The notes: a model not told the origin generated them from the sequence alone. DNA of 64,000 nt from Brevibacterium rongguiense (GCF_009857845.1 NZ_WWEQ01000004.1:1-64000); one strand, 5' to 3'; shown: positions 16,574-25,333, numbered from the stretch's first letter. Made by a program: numbers and translations.

Positions 16574-18862
16574 CTAGAAGGGCGGTGGATCGGAGCGCGC
16601 GTCCGCGGTGGGGGACGCAGTCCCGGCAGAGTGCGCCTGCCCGTCGGTGGAGTCGATGAGGGTCTGCAGCTGCTCGGCGTGAGCGGAGTTGATGGGGTTG
16701 CCGGGCACCGCGGTCCTTGCGGTGAGTTCGCCGTTGAGCTGCCAGGTGAGCATGCCCTCCGAAGTCCGCACCGGGGTGAGGATGCCCGCGGTCTTCATCT
16801 GGTGGTGGCGCTTGCACAGGGGATGGAGGTTGCTGAAGTCGGTTCGCCCACCGGCGGCAGGATCGGCATGGTCGAACGGGGTGCGATGGTCGAGTTCGCA
16901 GGCATCGGCTCGACGGGTGCAGCCCGGTGCGGTGCAGTGCTGCCACTTCGCTTCCACGACCGCGCGCAGGGCTGCCGGGATCGTGTAGGAGCGGGCATGG
17001 GCGTCGAGAACGCGGCCGTCCGCGGGATCGGTGAGGATGCGGCGCAGGGTGGACTGTCCAGCAGCGATGCGGCGGGCGGCGTCGGCGGGAACGGGTGAGC
17101 CATCGGCCAGTTCGCCGGGCAGGTCGGAGTCGCCGGTGTAGGTCAGCAGCGGCAGGGTGAGTGCGACGGTGGCCTGGCGGCGAAGCCATTCCGCGTTCGT
17201 GGGGCACGTCAGAGTGATGACCACGGTCTGACCGGAGGCGGAGGCCTCGACGGGGGCTCGTGCAGGATGGGCCACCGCACACCTGGCCGGTGGGGATCCG
17301 GTGATTGAGTCTGGGCCGCCGCCCGATGCCGGTGCGGGCACACCTCGCCCCTGCGCCTTCGGTGTTCGTCTGTTTTCGGACGTCGCAGAGTTGCACGTTG
17401 CAGAGCTGTGGGGATGCGCGAAGCACGCAGTCGGCGGCGACGACGAGGAGGTGGCGCCCTGCCCGGGACCCCTGGCGGCGACAGGCACTCCTTCGGAGCT
17501 TCGGCCTGCGCTCGCCCCCACACCTCCGTCAGCGGTGAGATCATCCCGCGTGGGGATGACTGCCTGGACGGTGACCTGCGGGGCGTACGAGGCGAGCATG
17601 TCGAAGCACAGCTGACCGATGGTGCGCTCATCGACCACCTGAGTGCCTGCGGGCGCCTGCTGGCCGAAGGCGCCCAGTTCACTGCGGCGCACCGCGCGAG
17701 CAACCGCCCGCACGCGCTCGTGCAGCGCCGCCACCTCGGCAACGGGGCCGATGAGGCACAGGGTGGCGCTGCCGTCGCGGTTCGCCCAGTATTCGATCCG
17801 CCGCTGGGAATGCACCTGTTCGGCGGCCTCGGCGGGACCGCTCAGGGTCGCGATGAGGCGCGCCGCGTGGCGGCGGAAGTCGGCCAGGCGCATGGCGGGG
17901 CTCAGCGCCGCGAGGTGGGCGTCCACGTGGGTGAGTTGGGCAAGGGAGAGGTCACCGCCGAGGTGGGCCGCGGTTTCGAGTTTGCGGGTGTCGATGATGC
18001 CCCGGCGGGCCTGGTCGGTCAGCTCGGGCAGTCCGAGGATGGCGGTGAGCGCATCGGCGATGAGACCGGTTGCTCGGGTTTCGGTGATGTCGAGGCAGTG
18101 GGCAATCGTCATGCCCAGCCGCTGCTGAGTGCCGTCGTACACGTGCGAGGGAACGGCGTGCGGAACGTGGGCGTTCAGCAGTGCGCGGATGCGGGCGACG
18201 GGGATGAGCTCGCAGTCATAGGGCACCTGGTCGGCCCAGGGGATGGGATCTGGCAGCGCCTCATCGGTGGGTGCGGTCTGTCCTCGCGGTTCTGCGGTGG
18301 GGAGATTGAAGAGCGCTTCGTCGGCGGCAGGGAGGTCGTCGGTGGCGAGCGTGCCCGCCGTGCAGGTGCAGGCCTCGAGGCTGTACTGACTGTCGACGGT
18401 GGCAGTGGCTTCTGCCGCGGTAGCGGAGTCCATGCCGTCGAACGACGCCGGCTGGGCGACTGCTCTGCGTGGGGCTTGAGCGCCGTTGGGAGCTTGAGCA
18501 CTGTGCAGAGCCTGGGTGCCGTGCGGTGCTTGAGCACGGAACTGGTCGGGCATGGAAGACGAGACGCCGGGGTCGGGTGGCACACAGTCGCCGCAGGCGT
18601 CGCAGCGTGCCTGGTCATCGGCGTCGAGATCGGAATCAGTGCGCAGCAGCATGCCCGAGCTGATGCCGAGGCGGTCGAGGTCCCCGTGGGCGAGGGCGGC
18701 GTCGAGGGCGGTCATCCCGGCGCCGAGCAGCTGCCGCAGCCGCTGTCGGCTCGCGAGGGCGGTGGCCTCGTGGATGCCGGCGAATACGGCCGCATCGTAA
18801 CGGTGCGGGCGCGGCTCCCGGAGGGCACTGGATCCGGGAATGCGTCGTGCCGGTGGTGCCAT
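16574..18862 (-). CDS. DUF222 domain HNH endonuclease
   Basis: A 762-residue protein of the abundant actinobacterial DUF222/HNH family. The DUF222 region spans roughly residues 190-560, interrupted by Ala/Gln/Pro-rich repeats (for example GAQAPRRAVAQ) and a Ser/Gly-rich segment. The HNH nuclease motif is at about 650-690, with CTAPGCT, a CELDHRTPFDHAD core and LCKRHHQMK supplying metal ligands. A Cys cluster, CDACGDC, lies near residue 75. Such genes are multi-copy and often linked to repeats; their role is unknown. ATG 18862 is preceded by GGGAGGTGAG, a strong ribosome binding site; codons further upstream lack the family signature. Confidence 0.85.
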   Translation of the reverse strand: MAPPARRIPGSSALREPRPHRYDAAVFAGIHEATALASRQRLRQLLGAGMTALDAALAHGDLDRLGISSGMLLRTDSDLDADDQARCDACGDCVPPDPGVSSSMPDQFRAQAPHGTQALHSAQAPNGAQAPRRAVAQPASFDGMDSATAAEATATVDSQYSLEACTCTAGTLATDDLPAADEALFNLPTAEPRGQTAPTDEALPDPIPWADQVPYDCELIPVARIRALLNAHVPHAVPSHVYDGTQQRLGMTIAHCLDITETRATGLIADALTAILGLPELTDQARRGIIDTRKLETAAHLGGDLSLAQLTHVDAHLAALSPAMRLADFRRHAARLIATLSGPAEAAEQVHSQRRIEYWANRDGSATLCLIGPVAEVAALHERVRAVARAVRRSELGAFGQQAPAGTQVVDERTIGQLCFDMLASYAPQVTVQAVIPTRDDLTADGGVGASAGRSSEGVPVAARGPGQGATSSSSPPTACFAHPHSSATCNSATSENRRTPKAQGRGVPAPASGGGPDSITGSPPARCAVAHPARAPVEASASGQTVVITLTCPTNAEWLRRQATVALTLPLLTYTGDSDLPGELADGSPVPADAARRIAAGQSTLRRILTDPADGRVLDAHARSYTIPAALRAVVEAKWQHCTAPGCTRRADACELDHRTPFDHADPAAGGRTDFSNLHPLCKRHHQMKTAGILTPVRTSEGMLTWQLNGELTARTAVPGNPINSAHAEQLQTLIDSTDGQAHSAGTASPTADARSDPPPF

Positions 18863-19125
18863 GGGGCTCACCTCCCTTCGCCTCTCCGGTGCCGAGCCGG
18901 GTACCGCGAATTCTGTTCGCTCGGCAGCGGTGCCTCGTACCGTGTTGCGGTTCGCCTTTGCTGATTCCAGGGTAGGGGGAGGTACTGACACGAGAACTCC
19001 AAAAAGGACTCGGAGCACTCGATATGGAAAAACTGTTCGAAAATAGTTCGTCGCCAAGCGCGGGTGGTCGGCCCACGGCACCGTCAGACCTCACCCACCG
19101 GCACCGCCCACTCCGGCAGGAGGCC

Positions 19126-19440
19126 GGCCCGCTGGGAACCCGGCCCTTTACCGCATTTGCCCTGCGAGGAAGCCCGGCCTGTCACCACCGACCACCCGAC
19201 TGCACCGCCGCACCCTGGCGCGGCAGCCCCCAGCAGCGTCGGCCCCACCCGCGCTGCCCACAACGCGAGTACCGCCTCGACCGGTGCCGCTCCGAACCGG
19301 CCGACGCGCCGCCCCCCGGCACCGCCCACTCCGGCAGGATGCCGGCCCGCCGGGAATCCGATCCGTCAACAGGTGTGCCCCGCCGGGAAGGCAGGCCCGC
19401 TGGGACCCCAGCCCGTCAACACATTTGCCCTGCGAGGAGG
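19126..19440. repeat. Three diverged ~47-bp copies within larger duplicated blocks
   Basis: Units at 19126-19172, 19344-19390 and 19394-19440 share GGCCCGCYGGGA...CATTTGCCCTGCGAGG-like sequence; the first and third are closest. They sit inside two larger blocks that begin with GGCACCGCCCACTCCGGCAGG near 19100 and 19319 and stay alignable for about 200 bp or more. Confidence 0.75.
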
Positions 19441-19450
19441 CCCGGTCTGT

Positions 19451-19510
19451 CACCACCGTCCACCCGACGGCACCACCGTCCACCCGACGGCACCACCGTC
19501 CACCCGACGG
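19451..19510. repeat. Three perfect 20-bp tandem repeats
   Basis: CACCACCGTCCACCCGACGG is repeated exactly at 19451-19470, 19471-19490 and 19491-19510 with no spacers. A single diverged copy occurs near 19184 in the first duplicated block, so the array expanded after the duplication. Confidence 0.9.
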
Positions 19511-19771
19511 CACCGCCGCGCCCTGGAGCGGACGCCCGCGGCCGCCCCAACACCGCTGGCTCCGCCCACGCTGCCAGCAACGCAACTCCCGCCTCGGCCA
19601 GAGCCGCTCCGCGCCGGCCGGCGCACCTCCCACCGATCAACTCCACCTACGCCACCAGCCGGCGTCGACCTCTCGGTGTTGCGCTCTCTGCCCGCCCCTC
19701 AGCACCGCCGGACCAACCCACGCGGCCCTCACCGGCTCTACTCGACCCGGCTCCTGTCCGCGGCTCCGTGC

Positions 19772-19783
19772 CAGGATTGGCCC
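19772..19783 (+). promoter_or_regulatory. Possible leaderless promoter of the K+ channel gene
   Basis: CAGGAT at 19772-19777, one base from TAGGAT, lies 6 nt before the ATG at 19784 with no ribosome binding site. Confidence 0.45.
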
Positions 19784-20434
19784 ATGAGCCCCACCGCCCG
19801 CCCGCCGCGTGCCGGCCAGCACAGCTCCCGCCCCCGCCTGCACGTGCGGAACATCCACTGGACCTTTCACCTGGGGTTCCTCATCGCGATGGTGGTCTTC
19901 TACTTCGTGGTCCCCATGCACCCCGAGCGCAGCCTGCTCAGCCTGGTGATCGGGTTGAGCATCATCGCCGTGTGCATCACGGGGGTGGGCTTCATCATCA
20001 TCCGCGAGGCGTTCTACCGCCGCCGCGTGGGCGAGGTGCGCCTGCGCGTGCCCGAGCTGCTCATCCTCGTCGAGATCACCACGATCGCGTTTGCGCTGGC
20101 CTACTACGCCATGGCGATCTACTCCGATGACGAGGTCTCCGGCATCCACACCCGCATCGACGCCCTCTACTTCTGCATGACGACGCTCGCCACCACCGGC
20201 TATGGCGACATCCACGCCTCCGGGCAGCTCGCCCGCCTCGTCGTCTCGCTTCAGCTGGCCTTCAACGTCGCGTTCATCGCGATCGTCACCCAGATGCTCA
20301 GCTCGAGCTTCTTCCGCGCCGAGTCCGGCAGGACCCCGCCGCAGGCCGTCGCAGACCGTGCCAATGCCAATGCTGATGCCGATGCCGGTGCCGGCCCTGG
20401 AGGCGACGCCGATCGCACCGAGCCCCGCGACTGA
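19784..20434 (+). CDS. Two-pore-helix type potassium channel protein
   Basis: A 216-residue membrane protein with four or five hydrophobic segments (about residues 23-42, 50-72, 87-112 and 150-170) and a pore loop containing the potassium selectivity filter TTGYGD after LYFCMTTLA. This is the Ion_trans_2 type, forming tetrameric K+ channels. The C-terminus is an Ala/Asp/Asn-rich tail with no RCK domain. The chosen ATG follows a -10-like hexamer; the frame is open far upstream only because of repeats. Confidence 0.85.
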   Translation: MSPTARPPRAGQHSSRPRLHVRNIHWTFHLGFLIAMVVFYFVVPMHPERSLLSLVIGLSIIAVCITGVGFIIIREAFYRRRVGEVRLRVPELLILVEITTIAFALAYYAMAIYSDDEVSGIHTRIDALYFCMTTLATTGYGDIHASGQLARLVVSLQLAFNVAFIAIVTQMLSSSFFRAESGRTPPQAVADRANANADADAGAGPGGDADRTEPRD

Positions 20435-20876
20435 ACCGCGTGGTCGATCGCGCGGCTGCGCGTTCCCCGTCTCTTCCCTCTTTCCCCGTCTCACCTCATC
20501 GCCGTTCGCATCGCCACTCCCAGCCGCCAGCGATCCGCTGTGCAGCCGCGAACTATGCTGGTAGCACCGGGAAGACCGGCGCGCGCCCGCGCCCTGGGGC
20601 ATCCCCGGCGGCTCTCGCACACTGGGCGGGCACTGGGTGGGCACTGCCCGTACTCGGCCCGCAGTCCCATCAGCAGTCGCGACCAGCAGTCCCCACCAGC
20701 AATCACAACCCGCAGCCCCACTCAGCATCACCGTCAGATACCAGTGCCGCCCCAGCCCGAGGCACCCAGCCGCGGAGCCACCAGCCGCCACCCAGCCCCG
20801 GCCCCAGCCCCGGCCCCAGCGCCCCACCCACGTCCACCCAACCCACCCCACGCCCTCGACCACCGCAAGGAGTCCC
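20435..20876 (+). promoter_or_regulatory. 442-bp C-rich leader before the ABC-F gene
   Basis: TATGCT at 20554-20559 is the best -10 hexamer and would give a leader of about 310 nt. The leader is C- and A-rich, with short repeats of CCCCGGCCCCAG near 20800-20825. No leader peptide or obvious hairpin ladder could be supported, though long leaders are typical of drug-responsive ABC-F genes. Confidence 0.4.
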
Positions 20877-22730
20877 GTGCACCTGCTCGGCGCCGAATCG
20901 ATCGGCCTGTCCTACCCGAACCGCACCGTCTTGGACGGCGTCACGCTGGGCGTCTCCGCGGGCGACCGGATCGGGATCGTGGGCCGCAACGGCGACGGCA
21001 AGTCCACGCTCATGCGCATCCTCTCCGGCGACATCGAGCCGGATTCGGGCCGCGTGACCGCGCGCGGCGGCACGACCATCGGCTACCTCCGCCAGACCGA
21101 CGACCTGCCCGCGGACTCCACCGTGCGCAGCGCGGTCGTGGGCGACGTGCCCGATCACGAGTGGGCCTCGCGCGCCCACGTCCGCGACGTCGTCTCCGGG
21201 CTGCTCACCGGCACGGGCATCGACCTGGATGCCCGCATCGGCGACCTGTCCGGCGGCCAGCGCCGCCGCACCGCGCTGGCCCGCCTGCTGGCGGGCGACT
21301 GGGGCATCCTCGCCCTCGACGAGCCCACGAACCACCTCGACATGACCGGGGTGCGCTGGCTGGCCGAGCACATCAAGCGCCGCTGGCCCGCCGGCCAGGG
21401 CGCCCTCCTCGTCGTCACCCACGACCGGTGGTTCCTCGACGAGGTCTCCACGCTGACGTGGGAGGTCCACGACGCCGCCGTCGACGCGTTCGAGGGCGGT
21501 TACGCGGCCTACGTCCTCCAGCGCGTTGAGCGCGACCGACAGGCCCAGGCGGTCGAGGCCAAGCGGCAGAACCTCATGCGCAAGGAGCTCGCCTGGCTGC
21601 GCCGCGGCGCCCCCGCCCGCACCTCGAAGCCCAAGTTCCGCATCGACGCGGCCAACGCGCTCATCAGCGGGGAGCCGCCCGTGCGCGACACCGTGGAGCT
21701 CGTGTCCATGGCGACGAGCCGGCTGGGCAAGGACGTCTTCGAGCTGGTGGGCGCGGCCGCCGCGTACGCGGACGCGCAGCCCGTCATCGAGCCCACCGAC
21801 TGGATCGTGGGCCCCGGCGACCGGATCGGCCTGCTGGGCGCCAACGGCGCCGGGAAGTCCACGCTCATCAACCTGCTCACCGGGCAGCTCGAGCCCTCGG
21901 CGGGCCGCGTCAAGCGCGGCAAGACGGTGCGCACCGCCATCCTCGACCAGCAGCTGCGCGACCTCTCCGACATCGCCGAGGACCGCATCCGCGAGCTCCT
22001 GGCCCGCCGCGCCACGGAGGTCTCCACCGCCGCCGGCCAGCTCACGCCCACGCAGCTGCTCGAGAGGCTGGGCCTGGGCGACGTCCTCCAGAGCCGCGTG
22101 AAGGACCTCTCCGGCGGCCAGGCGCGCCGCCTTCAGCTCCTCCTCGTCCTCCTGGACGAGCCGAACGTCCTCATCCTTGACGAGCCCACGAACGACATGG
22201 ACACGGACATGCTCGCCGCCATGGAGGACCTGCTGGACACGTGGCCCGGCACCCTCCTCGTCATCTCCCACGACCGCTACTTCGTCGAGCGCGTCACCGA
22301 TGACCAGTACGCGGTCCTCGGCCACCGGCTGCGCCACCTGCCCGGCGGGGTCGACGAGTACCTGCGCCTGGCCGGCGCGCAGGAGGCCGCGGCCACGGCC
22401 CGGCCCGGGCGCGCCTCGGGCGCGGGGGACGGTACGGTGCCCGGCACCGGTACCAGCGCCGGTCAGGCCTCCGCCGCCGAGGTGCGGGCCGGCGAGCCGG
22501 GCCTGTCCAGTGCCGAGCGGCGCCGGCTGGACAAGGAGGCGAAGGCGATCGCGCGGCGCATCGACCGCGCCGAAGACGAGCTGGCGAAGCTCGACGCGCG
22601 CCTGGCCGCCCACGACCAGAGCGACTTCGCGGGCCTGGCCGCCCTCACGCAGGAGCGCGGCGCGCTGGCCGCGGAGAAGGACGACCTCGAACTCGAGTGG
22701 CTCGATCTCTCCGAGCGCCTCGAGGACTGA
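20877..22730 (+). CDS. ABC-F family ATP-binding protein
   Basis: A 617-residue soluble protein with two ABC domains and no membrane segments. Domain 1 has GRNGDGKST (about residue 35), LSGGQRRR and LDEPTNHLD; domain 2 has GANGAGKST (about 320), LSGGQARR and LDEPTNDMD. The linker between them has the Arg/Lys-rich P-site tRNA-interaction-motif character (VEAKRQNLMRKELAWLRRG). Residues about 545-615 form a charged coiled coil like that of Uup. ABC-F proteins act on ribosomes, relieving stalling or giving antibiotic protection; this one looks like the housekeeping Uup type. GTG 20877 follows AAGGAG. Confidence 0.9.
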   Translation: MHLLGAESIGLSYPNRTVLDGVTLGVSAGDRIGIVGRNGDGKSTLMRILSGDIEPDSGRVTARGGTTIGYLRQTDDLPADSTVRSAVVGDVPDHEWASRAHVRDVVSGLLTGTGIDLDARIGDLSGGQRRRTALARLLAGDWGILALDEPTNHLDMTGVRWLAEHIKRRWPAGQGALLVVTHDRWFLDEVSTLTWEVHDAAVDAFEGGYAAYVLQRVERDRQAQAVEAKRQNLMRKELAWLRRGAPARTSKPKFRIDAANALISGEPPVRDTVELVSMATSRLGKDVFELVGAAAAYADAQPVIEPTDWIVGPGDRIGLLGANGAGKSTLINLLTGQLEPSAGRVKRGKTVRTAILDQQLRDLSDIAEDRIRELLARRATEVSTAAGQLTPTQLLERLGLGDVLQSRVKDLSGGQARRLQLLLVLLDEPNVLILDEPTNDMDTDMLAAMEDLLDTWPGTLLVISHDRYFVERVTDDQYAVLGHRLRHLPGGVDEYLRLAGAQEAAATARPGRASGAGDGTVPGTGTSAGQASAAEVRAGEPGLSSAERRRLDKEAKAIARRIDRAEDELAKLDARLAAHDQSDFAGLAALTQERGALAAEKDDLELEWLDLSERLED

Positions 22731-22743
22731 GCCCGGACGCACG

Positions 22744-22779
22744 GCCGCCCCGGCTCAGCCTGGGCTGAGCCGGGGCGGC
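22744..22779. terminator. 17-bp hairpin terminator between convergent genes
   Basis: GCCGCCCCGGCTCAGCC at 22744-22760 pairs perfectly with GGCTGAGCCGGGGCGGC at 22763-22779. It stands just after the ABC-F stop and before the convergent amidase stop; no T tract is present. Confidence 0.75.
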
Positions 22780-22837
22780 GGCGTGCGGTGCGGCGTGCGG
22801 TGCGGCGTGCGGTGCGGCGTGCGGTGCGGCGTGCGGT
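22778..22837. repeat. Five perfect 12-bp tandem repeats
   Basis: GCGGCGTGCGGT is repeated exactly five times from 22778 to 22837, abutting the hairpin and ending 12 bp before the amidase stop. It is intergenic and a good variable-number repeat. Confidence 0.92.
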
Positions 22838-22849
22838 GGCCGGGGCGGC

Positions 22850-24376
22850 TCAGCGCACGATGCGCACGTCGGAGGCGTGCACGAAGCCCACCCGGTGGCC
22901 GATGCGCACCTCGACCCACGCGGTGGAGTCGCGGACCCAGCGGCCGGGCTTCCCGTAGTCCTCGGCCACCTGGTACGACCCGCGCAGGCGGCCGCCCACC
23001 ACGTAGCGCGCCCCCGGCTCGATCGTGTAGGGCAGCGCCTCGTTCTTGGGCGCGTCGACGCCGGCCCGTTCGAAGGCCGCGGCGCCCGGATAGGCGGCCC
23101 CGTAGACCTTGACCGTCCGCTTGCCGCGCGGCGTCGCGAGCCCGTGGGGCGCACGGCCCGGCTCGAGCGCGCGCCGGCCCGCGGCATCCGTGTCCTTGAC
23201 CCACGCCGTCGTCCCCGCGTAGTGGATCTGCGTCCAGCCGTGGGCGCGGCCGGCGACCGCGAACGTCTGCCCGCCCGTGAGGTTCGAGCCCCAGTCGTTG
23301 ATGACGGGCACGGCCGGGCCCTTGCCGTCCGGGTGCAGGCCCGGGTCCGCGAACAGCGGCGCGTCGTCGCGCGGGGCGGTGCGCACCGGCACCGCGAAGA
23401 CGCCCTGGCGGCCCAGCTGGGCGGTGCCGTCGGCATTGCGGAAGTCGATCGTGTTCGACCGGTCGTCCGGCGCCGCGACGACGGTCTTCGCGTGGCGCCC
23501 GCCGTGGCCGGCGATGCGGCCGCCGGCCCGTTCGATGAGGCGCTCGAAGCTGTAGAGCGGGCCCGGATCCCAGTGCATCTTGGCCACCCCGGCCACCGTG
23601 GTCGCCGGCACCTCCTCGTGGCCCACGATGTGCTCGCGGTCCAGGGGGATGTCGTACTTCCTGCACAGGTAGCGCACCAGGCGGCCCACGGCGGTGTACT
23701 GGGCCTGCGTGAAGCCCTTCTTCGACTCCGCCTGGCCGACCATCTCGATGCCGATCGAGCGGCCGTTGAAGTGCCAGTTGCCCGCGTGCCACGCGGCATC
23801 GGCGACGTCGACCATCTGCGTGACGAGCCCGCTGCCGGCGACCACGTAGTGCGCCGACGTCTGGTTCTTCGGGTCCGTGAAGATCTTCAGGGTGCCCTCG
23901 TAGTCCGCCTCCGTGTCGTGGATGACGATGTAGTCGATGTCCTTGGCGCGCCGGCCGGCGAGGTCGTAGCTGCCGTAGTCCGCGGGGTCGTCCGAGGTCT
24001 GCTCGTAGGCCGCGGGCACGACGTTCGAGCGCACGCTGCGCGGCGCATCGGCTCGCTGCCCCTTCTTCAGACCGTGCCCGTGGCTGTTGCCCGAACCGGG
24101 CCGTGCCGAGCGCACGTTCCACTCCGGCTCGGCAGCCGCCGGACCCGCGAAGGCCAGTGCGCCCGCGGCGCCCAGGCCACCCGCCGCGATGAGGGTGCGC
24201 CGGGTGGGCCGGCCCGCCGCCGCGCGCGCCGGGGCGGTCGCCGCCTCCGGACCGCGGGCGAGGCGCTCCGCCCCCGGTGCTGCCTGTTCCGCGTCGGTGT
24301 TCGGCGTGCCGGTGCTCCCCGCATCCGCGCGCCCCGCGGGGGCGCCGTCCTGCGGCCGTGTGCTGTGCGTGTCCAC
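22850..24376 (-). CDS. Tat-exported N-acetylmuramoyl-L-alanine amidase (family 2 / PGRP) with SH3-like repeats
   Basis: A 508-residue secreted cell-wall hydrolase. After a 55-residue Ala/Gly-rich leader comes a Tat signal, RPTRRTLIAAGG followed by a hydrophobic stretch ending in AFAGPAAAEP. The amidase_2/PGRP domain (about residues 130-300) shows YIVIHDTE with a zinc His, AHYVVAGSG, ADAAWHAGNWHFN, GIEMVG and VGHEEVP. The C-terminal 200 residues look like two or three SH3-type wall-binding units (GVFAVPVRTAPR, WTQIHYAGTTAWVKD, WVEVRIGHRVGFVH). GTG 24376 is preceded by GAGAGGAG and is chosen over upstream codons. Confidence 0.85.
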   Translation of the reverse strand: MDTHSTRPQDGAPAGRADAGSTGTPNTDAEQAAPGAERLARGPEAATAPARAAAGRPTRRTLIAAGGLGAAGALAFAGPAAAEPEWNVRSARPGSGNSHGHGLKKGQRADAPRSVRSNVVPAAYEQTSDDPADYGSYDLAGRRAKDIDYIVIHDTEADYEGTLKIFTDPKNQTSAHYVVAGSGLVTQMVDVADAAWHAGNWHFNGRSIGIEMVGQAESKKGFTQAQYTAVGRLVRYLCRKYDIPLDREHIVGHEEVPATTVAGVAKMHWDPGPLYSFERLIERAGGRIAGHGGRHAKTVVAAPDDRSNTIDFRNADGTAQLGRQGVFAVPVRTAPRDDAPLFADPGLHPDGKGPAVPVINDWGSNLTGGQTFAVAGRAHGWTQIHYAGTTAWVKDTDAAGRRALEPGRAPHGLATPRGKRTVKVYGAAYPGAAAFERAGVDAPKNEALPYTIEPGARYVVGGRLRGSYQVAEDYGKPGRWVRDSTAWVEVRIGHRVGFVHASDVRIVR

Positions 24377-24693
24377 GATGCTCCTCTCGGCGGGCGGGCC
24401 GCCGTCCGGTCGGGTGACATGCACCACATTCGCATCCGGCGCAGGGCTGCGCAAACCGCGTCCGCCTCGTGAAACGCCCAACCGCCCTGGTCAGGGCAGG
24501 CGCCGACGCAACGGGGGAGGGATCGGGCCCGGGCTGCAGGGGCAGCGCACGGCGAAGCCGCCGCCCCGAACGGGGCGGCGGCTTCGGCACGACTGGAGCG
24601 GAACCGGGGGAGGCCCGGCGTCTGAGGGCTCGGTACTGCTGCCTGGGCTCGGTGCTGCTCTCAGGGCTCAGTACTGCTCAGTACTCCGACTGC
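24377..24693 (-). other. 317-bp gap between amidase and marR genes
   Basis: It holds a strong hairpin (see 24553-24586), degenerate GCTCAGTACT repeats at its right end, and the unmarked promoter of the amidase. I see no coding sequence. Confidence 0.6.
24553..24586 (-). terminator. 16-bp hairpin terminator downstream of marR
   Basis: CGAAGCCGCCGCCCCG at 24553-24568 pairs exactly with CGGGGCGGCGGCTTCG at 24571-24586. It lies between marR and the amidase gene, both read leftward, so it should end marR transcription. Confidence 0.75.
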
Positions 24694-24701
24694 TCAGTAC
24701 T
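24628..24701. repeat. Degenerate 10-bp repeats overlapping the end of marR
   Basis: GCTCAGTACT occurs at 24666-24675, 24676-24685 and 24692-24701, with diverged copies GCTCGGTACT at 24628 and GCTCGGTGCT at 24647. The last copy supplies the final codon and the stop of marR, so the repeat can change the protein end. Confidence 0.8.
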
Positions 24702-25230
24702 CCGCGCGGGTGACGAGCTCGCCGGCGCGCGCGTTGGCGCGGTTGAGCTCCTTGGCCGTCTCCGTGACGGCCGCCAGCGCATCCGCGTCGAGCCCGCCGA
24801 AGAACTCCTCGTAGGCGCGGCCGACCTCGCGGTAGTAGCGCAGGATGAGGTGGGCCGCCTCCTCCGTGTAGTAGATCGCGATCCGGCGCTTGTCCGACTC
24901 GTCGCGATCGCGCATGAGCAGGCCGCGGTCCGTGAGCCGCTCGAGGATCGACGTCAGCGTCGACGCGGACAGCGCCAGCTGCTCGCTGATGTAGCCGGGG
25001 GTGACGGTGATATTGCTGCCGGTGCCCGCGACCACGGCGCCCAGGACGTTGAAGTCCACGAGGTTGAGGTCATGGGCGTGGGCGAAGCGGGTGCTGGCCG
25101 TGCGGATGAGCGTAGCCTGGGTCATCGAGGCATGGACGAGGGCGGCGAGGTCATGGCGCTGCGATCCCTCCTGCGGGAAGTCATCGGCGCCGGAGAGTTC
25201 GAAGAGTTCGATCAGTGAATCGGGCAACAT
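24694..25230 (-). CDS. MarR family transcriptional regulator
   Basis: A 178-residue winged-helix regulator. The core (about residues 45-140) has DLNLVDFNVLGAV, the recognition helix region SEQLALSASTLTSILERLTDRGLL and the wing RDRDESDKRR; C-terminal helices serve dimerisation. MarR proteins are usually ligand-released repressors. The gene is divergent from the nucleoside-uptake operon, and a 12-bp palindrome lies between them, so control of that operon is a reasonable inference. The start follows a TACGAT hexamer by 7 nt. Confidence 0.85.
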   Translation of the reverse strand: MLPDSLIELFELSGADDFPQEGSQRHDLAALVHASMTQATLIRTASTRFAHAHDLNLVDFNVLGAVVAGTGSNITVTPGYISEQLALSASTLTSILERLTDRGLLMRDRDESDKRRIAIYYTEEAAHLILRYYREVGRAYEEFFGGLDADALAAVTETAKELNRANARAGELVTRAEY

Positions 25231-25243
25231 GCCCTACATCGTA
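25231..25243 (-). promoter_or_regulatory. Leaderless promoter of marR
   Basis: TACGAT on the minus strand (complement of 25238-25243) lies 7 nt before the ATG. Confidence 0.6.
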
Positions 25244-25290
25244 CGGGCAGATGCTGAGCGGATGCCCGCATTGCAATTGGGTATCGGTGT

Positions 25291-25302
25291 GTTACATGTA
25301 AC
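25291..25302. promoter_or_regulatory. Palindrome GTTACATGTAAC, candidate operator
   Basis: A perfect 12-bp palindrome of low GC in the divergent space between marR and the BMP lipoprotein gene, about 32 bp before the -10 hexamer TATCCT (25334-25339) of the operon. Size and place fit a MarR-type operator; binding by the neighbouring regulator is inferred. Confidence 0.5.
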
Positions 25303-25333
25303 GCCCGGGTCCGCGGCGCGCCCCGAGTCGGTC

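Larger units (their letters stand above)
18863..19783. other. 920-bp gene-poor region with promoter-like AT-rich patch and repeats
   Basis: No convincing gene is present. The first 190 bp carry the presumed promoter of the DUF222 gene, including the most AT-rich patch nearby (18960-19050) with a direct repeat GTTCG-N6-GTTCG at 19034-19049. From 19100 to about 19640 the DNA consists of diverged duplicated blocks. Open frames here on both strands are repeat-driven and match no family I know. Confidence 0.6.

Noticed and set aside
19034-19049. LexA/SOS box before the DUF222 gene
   Set aside because: GTTCG-N6-GTTCG is a direct, not inverted, repeat and does not fit the actinobacterial CGAAC-N4-GTTCG box.
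19451-19510. Possible CRISPR array
   Set aside because: The 20-bp units are directly adjacent with no spacers, and no cas gene is present.
19148-19633. Minus-strand Cys/Arg/Gly-rich frame in the repeat region
   Set aside because: Entirely made of the duplicated blocks, lacks a ribosome binding site and any recognisable domain.
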